From: Zelopaecilomyces penicillatus
Lineage: Eukaryota > Ascomycota > Sordariomycetes > Hypocreales > Pseudodiploosporaceae
NCBI GenBank assembly: GCA_005765155.1
Contig: VCCP01000001.1
Span: 3,968,001-4,032,000 of the forward strand
Direction of reading: 5' to 3'
DNA length: 64,000 nt
Made by a program: the position numbers and the translations under genes. Of this stretch, positions 47,454-57,195 are shown one piece after another. Each line of letters begins with the position of its first letter. Position 1 is the stretch's first letter. Under the pieces are notes generated by a model. The model saw nothing but the letters and a program-made list of their open reading frames with translations. It was not told the origin of the DNA and made no database searches.

Positions 47454-48712
47454 GTTGGATAGATATGTTGCTATGCGATGCTTAGCTTTTGTTGAAGTTG
47501 GCCTGCCAACACACAGGGTGAGGCTTTTTTGACAGTGGATTTCGTACTTGTTTGACTGGATTGTCGTGTGTATGGAATGGTAAGCTGGAGAAGGCTTGGG
47601 CGAAGAGGAAAGGTAGTTGGGGCTGCAATGGTAAGAGAGCAAGATACCTACAGAGGCAGCTTAGATTGCTTTATACTTGCTCTGTTTTATAAGAACGTCG
47701 TGTATTTCCCCAATTAATCCACATGGTTTGATAGGTGCAGGTGGGTGGAGAGGTCAGATCAACTCTATTGGTTTAACTCGAAGAAAAGGGAATGCTTAAT
47801 GGAATGCTCAAAGCAAGCATTCGCACCTCATGATTGAGCTTCAGCTCATCGGTTGGAGTGATTCATATGCAGGCCTTGCTTATGGCGTATTTAAATCCCA
47901 AAAGAAATATCACCGCGTAAAATATCACGAATAAGTGCCCAAACTGTCTCAAAATATCGTAAAATGATACATTCGCATGCATAAACATGCATCAATTCAA
48001 GTCGATCCACCTGCGATACTATATCATGGCCAAACGCATTAACCATCCTCCACTTTTGGAATTCAGAGCATGCCATTTCACTAATCACACCGCAATGACT
48101 CTTCTCAGACAGTATCAGATGTCTGCCCTCACATATGAAGATTCTTCAGCTACCAGTCCATTTCTTCTCTACCAACAAAGCATAAGAACGCAGTCCGAAG
48201 AAGACAACCTTGATGAACCATTCTCAATTCCAGCCTACCCTTAAGAAATAAACCCACGATGCCATAGAACCTCCACATCATCCTCTTTTTATTTCAGGTC
48301 ATCATGATAGTGCGTTGACCCCCACGCTCTAAAACCTATCATTCATCGAGGCAAAGGCTCTCCAAGATCTATACAATAACTTGATTAAAGTATGCAGGAC
48401 GCATAATGGTTGCGTAAAGCCAAATCTTCTATTGACTGCGGTTATGTAGGAGTAGTATGCAGGGAGGTAGTGGGGATGAATCCCCTCCACTCAATCTGCA
48501 TTTGACAAATCCCTTTACATGCCAAACGGAATGTTGAGCAAAAGATAGCCACAGGCATTTCTGTCCCTTGCTTCCAGGCTGCTGTTCATTAACAATTGTC
48601 CTTGTGACCTTGCTGCCATGGGAGTGTTCTCGGAAAATGAGGGTCGGCCCCACAGAGCTATACACGAACTATTGAACATACGGTTATAATGTCATTGAAA
48701 ACCCATTCCGTC
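47454..48712. other. intergenic; only weak ORFs
   Basis: Upstream region of the 73-aa gene and of the 5S genes. An 85-codon frame at 47987-48244 (+) with an inner start MAKRINHPPLLEF is possible but unsupported. A TATA-like ttataat lies at 48684-48690, about 25 bp before the first 5S gene. Confidence 0.4.
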
Positions 48713-48831
48713 ACATACGACCATAGGTAGTGGAGAATTCGGGATCCCGTCCGCTCTCCCATAGACAAACCACTAACCGGCAGATTAGTAGTTGGGTCGG
48801 TGACGACCAGCGAACACCGGCTGTTGTATGT
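48713..48831 (+). rRNA. 5S ribosomal RNA, divergent type, copy 1
   Basis: 119 nt from acatacgacc to gttgtatgt. These ends pair as helix I. The conserved fungal 5S blocks tcccgtccgctc and ttagtagttgggt are present. Helix II is changed against the common Pezizomycotina form but still pairs (ggtagtgg with ccactaacc), which argues for a functional variant. No T-run follows directly; the flank is atttatgcc and then attatttttg, so termination may be weak or further out. Confidence 0.88.
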
Positions 48832-48916
48832 ATTTATGCCATTATTTTTGCTGTGATTGAATTTTGTATGGTGGGGTTGGGCACATTTATGAAGCTATTC
48901 AGAACACCAACATATC

Positions 48917-49035
48917 ACATACGACCACAGGTAGCGGAGAATTCGGGATCCCGTCCGCTCTCCCATAGACAAACCACTAACCGGCAGATTAGTAGTTGGG
49001 TCGGTGACGACCAGCGAACACCGGCTGTTGTATGT
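48917..49035 (+). rRNA. 5S ribosomal RNA, divergent type, copy 2
   Basis: 119 nt, differing from copy 1 only by T-to-C at the 12th and 20th bases as far as I can read; the second change would put a C-A mismatch in helix II. It starts 204 bp after copy 1 and ends in a run of six T, a normal Pol III terminator. Confidence 0.88.
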
Positions 49036-49040
49036 TTTTT
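49035..49040 (+). terminator. Pol III T-run after 5S copy 2
   Basis: Six T residues ending the second 5S gene. Confidence 0.75.
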
Positions 49041-50050
49041 GCTATTTTTGCTGACGGATCGTGAAGTGTTGGTTGGGTGCTTACTTAGCCTTAAACGTAG
49101 ATGGAATAATGACCTCGGGAGTGGAATGCAAAGTACCTGAATTCGACTATAAATAGGGCGGGAGAGCTATGTTCTGTCAATGGCTATCTCGTTTTCCCTC
49201 ATTGACTTGAGAGACTGGAGTAATGTTGGTGCCCTGAGCAGTACAGATAAAGTCTTATCTATCCTTCGCAGAGTGTAAATCATAACGTCGTGTCGATCAA
49301 TACCAGTTCCAAGTTATCTAATCGATGGGCGGTAAGAAAGGCGTGTGTCACTTTTCCCCATGTTTGCCTTTTCCTGGTTATAATTGTCAAAAGGGAACTG
49401 TCCGGGGGATCAGTCTAACCTCGAGCTTGCAAGCTCATGCTAAAGTAATAGTAGAAAGTGGACGTTTCTCAGAAATAACCATTACACTGTGACGTAATGT
49501 GGCTATTGCTTCTCTGATAAACTCACATGGTTCTCACATTAAATAAGAGTAATAACTCCGGTCACCTGGTCAGTCTGGGTAAGTTGTCAAGTCAGGTCTT
49601 CTCCTAGACACTTTTGCAGGGAAGGTGTCACGAGGAAATAGCCAGGCACATGTCAGACGAGGTGACGCTAGAAAAAACGAGCCAGACACTGAGAAACATT
49701 GAATCATTTGTCGTCAACGGGTGCGTTATATTTTATCCCCTCTTTAGCATCGACGATACATGCCAAGGACAGGGAGGGGCCCCCTTCCACACGCCAGGCC
49801 AACCCAATTCCGAGTGCGCCAGAACCGTTTAATTCCCAAAGGAGAGAGAGGAAAAAGTATTGAACCGTCTTCGCCCCCTTTCATCCCCTTGATTTGGTTT
49901 CTTTGACTTAATCCCCTCTTTTTGTCGGAGAAGAAGAATGAAAACACAAACATGCGCACACAGTTGCAGCAGCAGCAGCAACAACAACTACAGCACAAAA
50001 AACTGACTGACTGCCCCCTTTGCCATAAACCGAAAATGTATATTTCCTAT
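49041..50050. other. intergenic, 3' flank of eL32
   Basis: No supported gene. A TATA-like ctataaatag lies at 49146-49155 with no sensible ORF after it. A CAG/CAA tract lies at about 49963-49995 (+); ORFs through it are low-complexity and antisense to the eL32 3' region. Confidence 0.45.
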
Positions 50051-50995
50051 TTAAACCTCGGTCGTAACCTTGGCCTTGGCGTTTGTGACCTTGACTCCCA
50101 ACTGCTTCGCGCGGGCAATGATATCAATTCGCTTCCGGGAAGAGACGGCGCTGGCGATCCTGTAGAGTTCAAGGGGTTCCCTTGGTCAGCGTGGCTGTTC
50201 ACATATTCGGCATATGGGTAAGAAAAACAGGAGCAACATACTCAGCGGCGTAGGTTCGGTTGTGCATCAGCAACAGCTCAACATCCTGAACGTTGTTGAC
50301 GAGGAAAGCCTTGTGGCCGGAGGGCATCATGTAGCGGGTCTTCTTGTTGTTTCGGTATCCGATCTGTCATTGCTGGCGCATCAGTATGTCAAGCTCCTCC
50401 TGTTTATTTGTCTTAGGCACGCTTTGCATGGAGGTATCAGATCCCACCCCTTCCTCGAATCTCTCCGAGGAGGTGGAACATGACGCTCTTGCACACGAGC
50501 GGCCTGTAAGACGATATAGAAACGTACCGAAGGCATAGAGATAGCCCCCCTGAAGCGTCTTCGGACTCTGCTGTCGATACCCTTGGGCCGTCTCCAGCTA
50601 GGGTCGACACACTTGAACCGATCACTCTGGTGACGGTTGAAGCGCGCCGTGCCTGCATAATCCCAATCAGCATTTCTGTTCTGCCTTAAAAAGTCCGATT
50701 TGCTTAGAGTCCCCTCCCAAAAGGCGCCTTTCCCTCCTCTTCCTCAATCGTCAATCCTCTCCGTTGCTCTTTTCTCTCGTTCTGTCCCTTGCCGGGAGGC
50801 GCTTTAAAAAATCATTGCTCGTCGGAGCTTTTCGTGGTGGCAATTCGGAGAGGAGAAACATGAAGAGGAGGAGAGAGGGGCGGTAGTTCGTCGGCGCAAT
50901 TTTGGGAGGGATCCTCTGGCAAACAATAACGATTCTTTTCTTCACAAGTACGTACGCTTCTTCACGATGGGGACGTGCTTCTTGGCGGAAACCAT
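50051..50995 (-). CDS. rpl32: 60S ribosomal protein eL32
   Basis: Large-subunit ribosomal protein of the eL32 family. Exons on minus: 50995-50956, 50652-50528, 50363-50242 and 50159-50051 (stop TAA). They join in frame to 131 aa, the usual fungal length. Sequence landmarks: MVSAKKHVPIVKKR at the start, RFNRHQSDRFKCVDPSWRRP, GIDSRVRRRFRG, NKKTRYMMPSGHKAFLV, and RIDIIARAKQLGVKV near the end. Introns are 303, 164 and 82 bp, all GT-AG. A further 79-bp intron (51074-50996) seems to end immediately before the ATG, so the 5' leader is also spliced, as is common for ribosomal protein genes. It is divergent from uS9. Confidence 0.95.
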
Positions 50996-51074
50996 CTAGA
51001 TGAAAATTATTAGTAAATAACAATGCCCCATGATCGTAGCCATGATGGCATCACCGGGGGTCATAGTCTCTTAC

Positions 51075-51537
51075 CTTGACGGCGGTTAGTCCTGGGTCTG
51101 ATGGGCTATTGAAAGATTGTCCGGCGAGATGTTCACACGATGCGAAATTTTGGCGGATTGCCACAACTGGACCGCTAAGTCCAAGGGTTTAGGGCTCGTA
51201 GTCACGTGTGCCGCCAGATTTCCAACGTTTGTCTGGCAGTTGTAGGTAGGTAGGCACGCACGCACGCGCCTAGGCAGTTTTGGTTGTGTTTGGTGGGTGG
51301 AGTTCGCGGTAAATAAATTTGGGTGGGAAGTGGGGGCGGGTGGTTGAGTGTGGTGGTCACGCTTCCGGATCCAGAATAGCGCGCTTTTCGAGGGCACAAA
51401 CCCTCTCGTGTTGCAAAGCTCCTAGGCGAAAAAAATCCACCTAGGCGAAAGTCGCAAGGCCATCACATCACGACGACCCGCGGCTTTCCCACGCAGAAGC
51501 ACCCCATTCTCCGCTAACCCAGACATCATCAGCAACC
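51075..51537. promoter_or_regulatory. shared divergent promoter of eL32 and uS9
   Basis: About 460 bp between the spliced leader of eL32 and the uS9 ATG. The 11-mer cctaggcgaaa occurs twice with its starts 19 bp apart (51421-51431 and 51440-51450), and a third gcctaggc lies at 51268-51275. CCTAGG is palindromic, so the sites could serve both directions. Which factor binds is unknown. Confidence 0.65.
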
Positions 51538-52379
51538 ATGTCGACAACAACGCAGAGCGTGCAATGCTTCGGCAAGAAGAAGACGGCCACGGCTGTCGCC
51601 CACTGCAAGGTTAGTTGGAGGGACTCTTGCTGCCCGTTTTTGCGATTCCGTCGTCTCTGCGTTTGGGGGGGAGGAACAACTTGGAATGAACGCGAGACGT
51701 TGATGCATGCTCAATTTTTGAGATCGGTTTTTTTTGTAACAACATTTGCTGACTGAATTGGATGTGTTTTAGGCTGGCCGTGGACTGGTTAAGGTCAACG
51801 GTCGTCCCTTGAGCCTGGTCCAGCCCGAGATCCTGCGTTTCAAGGTACGATTTACATAAACACCCATCCAGCCGCATTCAAATCGACCCGAAGATCCTGC
51901 GTTCTCTCCCAGCTCCCTACGAGAAAGAGGAATCACGAATTGTCCCTGGATCGATTAAAGGGAAAACGGGAGAGAGCCGCAGAGTACTTCGGGTCTTTTT
52001 TGAAGACTACAGATCAACACTGCCATACCCTTGAATCGAGTGTCAAGTCGAACGTGACAATGCTGAGACTTTATTTCTTTCTCCACAGGTCTACGAGCCT
52101 CTCCTGGTTGTCGGTCTTGACAAGTTCGCCAACGTCGACATCCGTGTCCGCGTCACCGGTGGTGGTCACACTTCCCAGATCTATGCCATCCGTCAGGCCA
52201 TGGCCAAGTCCCTCATCGCCTACTACCAGAAGTTCGTCGACGAGCACTCCAAGAACATGCTGAAACAGGCTCTCGTCCAGTTCGACCGTACCCTGCTGGT
52301 CGCCGACAACCGTCGTTGCGAGCCCAAGAAGTTCGGTGGTAAGGGTGCCCGTTCCAGGTTCCAGAAGTCCTACCGATAA
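51538..52379 (+). CDS. rps16: 40S ribosomal protein uS9 (S16)
   Basis: Small-subunit protein uS9, which reaches the decoding centre with its C-terminal tail. Exons 51538-51609, 51773-51844 and 52089-52379 give 144 aa. Landmarks: QCFGKKKTATAVAHCK, GRGLVKVNGRPLSLVQPEIL, VRVTGGGHTSQIYAIRQA, and the conserved C-terminal tail GGKGARSRFQKSYR. Introns of 163 and 244 bp are GT-AG and both fall between codons. Length fits the family (yeast has 143 aa). Confidence 0.96.
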
Positions 52380-54094
52380 AGGATTACTCTGCGGGGAGCC
52401 GTGGTCTTTGGGGGGGGGGAAGGGGGCAGGGGGGGCCGGCAGGAAGGAGAGCGAGGAACCAAACTTTCGGGTGGTTGGCACTTTTATTGGGGATGTGGAG
52501 AAGCCAAAAATTACAAAACAGCAACACCTCCCCCGTCCTCCCCCTCGCACCCAACCAGAGAAAGGTTTTTTACAGACAAATCGTTATTCTTATTTTTTTT
52601 TGTGTTGGCTGGAGAGCTTTTGCTATGCCAGCTATTTCTCTCCTCCTCGCAGAAATTCTCGTGGTGGGATAGGCTCTTGCTTTTTTCTAATTCCCCCCCC
52701 GACATGAGTGAACGATTTGGGCTGTCTTAGCCAGGTGGTGGTAGTGGTGGTGTGTGTGTGTTTGCGGACAAACGGGACCGGAGTCACATGTTTCCCCTGG
52801 CATGGGGATAGGTTTCCCATTGGCATTTGCATGGCCTTGCTTTGGGGCGGATTGTAAATGGTCTGGTAGGCAAATGAAAAAATCTTTCAAATGTTCTACG
52901 AGTCGTGCTCCCCAACGAAGTCTCCGTCTCTTTATTTGTGTGTTGTTGACAGTGATGGTTTGATGTTCTTTGTTGTGTGTGAGGTTCCAAAGAGTCGAAT
53001 AACGTCAAGTCACTGTTACCAGCATCATCATCTGGTCCAGTGAATGACTTGTAAAGTGTACACTACTAGATATCTCAAGGAGCCGTACAGTACAGGTCTT
53101 CGAGTCAATTGGCAAGACCGGGCTCAACATTTCCAATCAGCTACGGCCTTGTGAAATGTCCAACATAGTGCACTGCAGTTGTATATGAAGGTGTTATATA
53201 CTTGATACTATCTAGTGTTAAGAAACAGAGGCTATATAGTATAAAACAGCGATACTCTTTACGCATCCCTTTCTTTTCCCTTAGTGAAGAGAAACAATTA
53301 TATGCGAACTCCCTCTTCAGACGTGCATTATAACGTGTGAAAAACCTCATAACGTTCTTTGTACACATAAGATCCTAGACGAACCGTAACCACTAAAACC
53401 AATCTAAATCCAGTTACGGTCAACACATGGTAGGCTTGTCTTACATTTACGTATCAGTATCAACGACAGGAGACACCAGTATATAACACCTTTCACATCA
53501 ATACTCCTCCGACTAGAAGACTGTGTACTTTTATTTCTATGGTCTGCCTGATTCTCCTCTCCAAGACTCAGTTTCATAGTAGACAGAGTTGCCAGACTGT
53601 TGTGACATTTCCTTATCAGCAACCAACTAATTTTACGAGACAAGAAACATGGCTTACACTTTGCATTGTTCACATTCATCAGGAGAGAACACTGGTAATT
53701 GTTCACCATTAAGTATACTGTTTAAGCAAACGTAAGGTCATCAAATCACTCAAGAATCGTTAAAACCGGGCTGTCTCACAGCCAACTCCATTTCCCTTTT
53801 CACCCATTCCACCCTTTGCTATACCATGAGTAATCTTCCAAAAAAATGAATCAGAGTCCAACTCAAACCAAAACTTTAAACAGCTAGATCCATTCTCATG
53901 TCTGCCGGTCGCACCATCTGAATCTTCCGACGCCACCGGCCACGCCGAACACTCCCCGATCCCAAAGCCGGATTCTCCCGTCGTTCAAGCCGCGCCTGGT
54001 ATGAGCCCGGTATCACCGTCGTTGTTTTCGCTATATCTCTTCTGCTGCTGCTGTTGCTACAGGGACTCCTCTGCAGCCTAACCGTGGAGAGCAG
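52380..54094. other. intergenic between convergent uS9 and AAR2
   Basis: 3' flanks of two convergent genes. Contains G-rich runs just after the uS9 stop (52409-52438), a GT repeat near 52750-52762 and a TGC repeat near 54042-54060. An in-frame extension of the AAR2 frame covers 53876-54094 (see findings). No other gene is supported. Confidence 0.5.
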
Positions 54095-55675
54095 CTAGTC
54101 GCTCCACGATAAAATGTCCCTCTGGCGGCCATGCTCATCAAGCTCTACTACTTCGGGTGCCCACTCGCCTCGGCTGTCTTCTTCTTGAAGATCGTCCATC
54201 TCTAGCTCCACCTCTTCTCCATCTTCCATCACTACTTTGCCCTTGCGTAGGTAGTCTCCTGAAATGTCCCATCCAAGTGCGGCTACAACCGCCTCGACTT
54301 TTGCAAAAGCCGTGTCAACGGCAAGTTGGTCTGGTGTTGCATCATTGTTGATTCCGCCTAGTAGTTCTGCAAGGCGACGCTTGTAGATGATCAAGGCAAG
54401 GCGCATATCATGACTGTTGGTGTTCCCATAGTCAAGAATAGAACCGTCCAGCCAGTCAGAGCTATGGGTGATTTGTGATGCCACAGTTCGAAACAAATTA
54501 GCTGCAAGAACTGGTCGTCTCAGTGGAAGTAAGTAAGCTTTCAGAATGAGTTTCATAAATATGTGCCACCATTGCTGAATACAGGCGTCATTTCCAAGAT
54601 GCATGCCAACAATATAGGCAAACTGTAACTCGCCCACAATGTCTTCTTCGGAGCAGTCATTTTCTGGACTTTCAATGGAGGATACAATGTATTGAGTAGC
54701 ATCCATAGCCGCCAAAGTACGATCAGCTCCGATGCTATCAGCCGAATATGTCTTTGAATGCTGTGTAAAGATGAAATGTAGTTCCCTGGTCTGTAGAAGC
54801 GGGTTTGTTATGGCGTTTTCTAATTCTATCTCTGCGGCCATGAGGACAGTCCCTTGAACATGGTCCGTCGTGTTGACCTGCCAGTTACTGCCTGACTGTC
54901 CAGTAATTCTATCAAGCACTTTTGGCGAGATGCTCTCCGTCAACTGTTCCCATATTCTCTGGTTCTTGGCTGATGTAGGTATCGACAACTCCCCACCACC
55001 ATCTCCTTGTCTCCCTGCTGTTGGGTCTTGAAAGGGCACGAGTTTGTGGTGAAACGAATCGATATTTTCGGCTTGGATCAATGCCTCTGCTCGAGCTGAC
55101 TCCAGAAGAGTTTCATTAAACGTGTCCCATTGCATGACATGGACTTGATCAACTCCAGAAGAGACAACCCAAAAGCCACATCGGGCAGAACCGCCGCTCG
55201 GATGAGAAACCCAGAAAAAGTGTGGTCCCCTTGGGATATCTTTGACACCCCCAAAATGTTTGGCAGTGAATGAAACAGCATCATATCCCACAGAAAAGAC
55301 TTCGGGGAGACCTAGGATAAGCACGACATCTCCTCCACCTCTGCTGTGAGTGACAGAATTTCTCGATCGACTTGTCCGAGCCTGGTTAAGTTTGCCGGTT
55401 AAAAGGTTACTCTCCTCTTTGATTCCTAAACTAGGAGTCTGTCTTGATGTCCCGGTGTATGCCGGAGGGTCCAGAGGGGGTGGAGGACTATCCTCACGCT
55501 CGCTATCGCCGATAGGTCCGGATGAAACAAGTGGTGATGTTTCCTTTGGCTCATGGACCTTTAGACTCCCCAATGGATGTACTCCAGTTGTGTAAACAGA
55601 TACGTGAGACCTTGTAGAGCTGGACTTGTTGATGCCACTCGGAGATGGCGGCGACAAGGCTTTGTCTTCAGCCAT
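54095..55675 (-). CDS. aar2: AAR2 family U5 snRNP assembly factor
   Basis: 526 aa, single exon. AAR2 binds the U5 snRNP protein Prp8 in the cytoplasm and holds the particle as a precursor until Brr2 replaces it. The family core starts near residue 116 with VVLILGLPEVFSVGYDAVSF (family: GLP, G-D--SF) followed by FGGVKDIPRGPHFFWVS. The C-terminal helical domain includes GELQFAYIVGMHLGNDACIQQWW (residues 348-370), a good match to the family. The first ~113 residues are a Ser/Pro-rich extension not found in yeast or animal AAR2. ATG 55675 has a good context (aacATGg). The stop is TAG 54095-54097. Confidence 0.9.
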   Translation of the reverse strand: MAEDKALSPPSPSGINKSSSTRSHVSVYTTGVHPLGSLKVHEPKETSPLVSSGPIGDSEREDSPPPPLDPPAYTGTSRQTPSLGIKEESNLLTGKLNQARTSRSRNSVTHSRGGGDVVLILGLPEVFSVGYDAVSFTAKHFGGVKDIPRGPHFFWVSHPSGGSARCGFWVVSSGVDQVHVMQWDTFNETLLESARAEALIQAENIDSFHHKLVPFQDPTAGRQGDGGGELSIPTSAKNQRIWEQLTESISPKVLDRITGQSGSNWQVNTTDHVQGTVLMAAEIELENAITNPLLQTRELHFIFTQHSKTYSADSIGADRTLAAMDATQYIVSSIESPENDCSEEDIVGELQFAYIVGMHLGNDACIQQWWHIFMKLILKAYLLPLRRPVLAANLFRTVASQITHSSDWLDGSILDYGNTNSHDMRLALIIYKRRLAELLGGINNDATPDQLAVDTAFAKVEAVVAALGWDISGDYLRKGKVVMEDGEEVELEMDDLQEEDSRGEWAPEVVELDEHGRQRDILSWSD

Positions 55676-56405
55676 GTTACATAAAAGAAACCGAACGAGA
55701 TTTTATTCCACGTGTACACGAGGCCTCCGGATATTCCAGTGGCGGCAAGGAGCCCCAAGGATAAATTCAGACGTCAAATCTGCAGAAATAAAGTATCCAT
55801 ACGACGTTCCGTTCTTTCTATTGCGGATCTCTTCTTTGTGCTTTTTTTCTTCCTCTTTCGTATGACACAATGGATACAACGATGCCGCCACAAAACTTGA
55901 AGGGAATTCAGTATTCTTCAGATTGGTAAAAGAAAGTCTCGACCTACCTGTCGTATTTAAATCTTGGTGGCGTATTCGACTGTGAAAACTCGCGAGGCTG
56001 AGCAACAGTGAAGTATGTTTCGTAGTTTCTCTGGGTCAGAGGAATGTGTTTGAAATGTCAATCGGGCCTATGTAAGGACCAAATGGAGAGGAAGGATTGG
56101 CTGAGTCTCCAACGCTTTGTGGATAGAAGGTGGAGCCGTTCCTCAGGGGACAAGCCACAACAGACAAGCCACACCAGACATCAAGGCAAGGCCAAAGTCA
56201 GTGGCAAAAGCTTGTGTCTGTTTGAGGTTGAGGTTGAAGGTGGGGCCACGGGCGCACCGCCACAGTCTAATGTGGGGGCAACAAGTGTCGTCACCAGTTG
56301 TCGGCTATTCCAGAGTTGACACAACAGTGGAGGTTGAGAAGACGAAGAGAACGAATGAATAAAAGGAAACATTCAGCTAATTCATGTCATCCAAAATTGC
56401 TTACA
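55676..56405. other. 5' flank of AAR2, no gene
   Basis: Promoter side of AAR2. ORFs here (for example 55703-56005 on minus, 56044-56319 on +) lack protein-like composition. Confidence 0.45.
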
Positions 56406-56638
56406 TCATTCATTCCAGTCGTCGCAGTTTGGTAACGGCCAGTGTAGGACCCATTGCCGGTACAGTCCCTGACTGCGAGATGCGTTAGGCCACCACGGGT
56501 AGCTAGACCCTGGCTCCCGTATCCGTCCATTTCGAACTAAAGATTTCCTAATCGGATGAAGCCACTCGGGGACTCTCGTGGGCTTCATGCGCCTCAAAAT
56601 AGCATCGTAAAGCGCGTCAAGCCCATGAGGAACTCTAA
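56406..56638 (-). CDS. hypothetical protein fragment or exon
   Basis: A minus frame, open from about 56638 to the stop at 56406, reads protein-like (RVPHGLDALYDAILRRM, VPEWLHPIRKSLV, YPWWPNASR, YRQWVLHWPLPNCDDWNE). It has no good ATG of its own except inside, near 56588. It may be the last exon of the locus at 56740-57195 or a relic of a lost gene. I do not recognise the family. Confidence 0.35.
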
Positions 56639-56739
56639 TCCTCGCTATTTAACACTCAGCCGACAGCGCCAAGATGATGCTTCGAGTGGGGTTCATCTGT
56701 GAGCTTCATTCAACATCACGGCTATGGCGGGGTAAAGAG

Positions 56740-57195
56740 TCATCTGCAACAACTTTCCCATGATGTTTTCCAAAACATGTGAGCATGAGAATTGTATGCA
56801 AGAGCATGCGTGAGGGTTACGCAGTCACGCCCTTCGGAGTCAATGAGCCCCCGCATACAATCAGGAGGGAAAATTAAATATCCATGGCTAGGTACACATA
56901 TAACGACTAATGAGTCTTCAAGGACTGGAGATGATGCGACTTGGAATCTTCCGGTACGGCCCAAAAGTATCTCGTCTCTTTCTACCTTTTCATAGACTTC
57001 AGAATACGCGAATGGCGCAGGTACAGTACAGTGCAGTACAGCGGAATCTGCATCACGAAAAGCTACTGCAAGCCCAAGGACCCTGATTACATCCCAACGA
57101 TTGCACGTGATTGATGATTTCTCTTCTCTCCACTCAAGCAACACGTGCTTTGATGGGGAATGAAGAATAGCTAGAAGTTCAGAGACGTGCAGCAT
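56740..57195 (-). CDS. hypothetical protein, 151 aa
   Basis: ATG 57195 to TGA 56740. Balanced composition (HVLLEWREEKSSITCNRWDV, FAYSEVYEKVERDEILLGRTG, HGYLIFPPDC) suggests a real gene or exon. No domain recognised, no signal peptide or membrane segment. The C-terminus after CVTLTHALAYN looks non-conserved, and a splice site near there joining to 56406-56638 is possible. Confidence 0.4.
   Translation of the reverse strand: MLHVSELLAILHSPSKHVLLEWREEKSSITCNRWDVIRVLGLAVAFRDADSAVLHCTVPAPFAYSEVYEKVERDEILLGRTGRFQVASSPVLEDSLVVICVPSHGYLIFPPDCMRGLIDSEGRDCVTLTHALAYNSHAHMFWKTSWESCCR

Noticed and set aside
48713..49035. Direct repeats as a CRISPR array
   Set aside because: Only two copies, 119 bp each, with clear 5S rRNA structure in a eukaryote.
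48730..49140. 136-codon ORF with an internal repeated segment
   Set aside because: The repeat is the two 5S rRNA genes; translation is meaningless.
49922..50221. Poly-Gln ORF
   Set aside because: Runs antisense over the last eL32 exon and consists mostly of a CAG/CAA tract.
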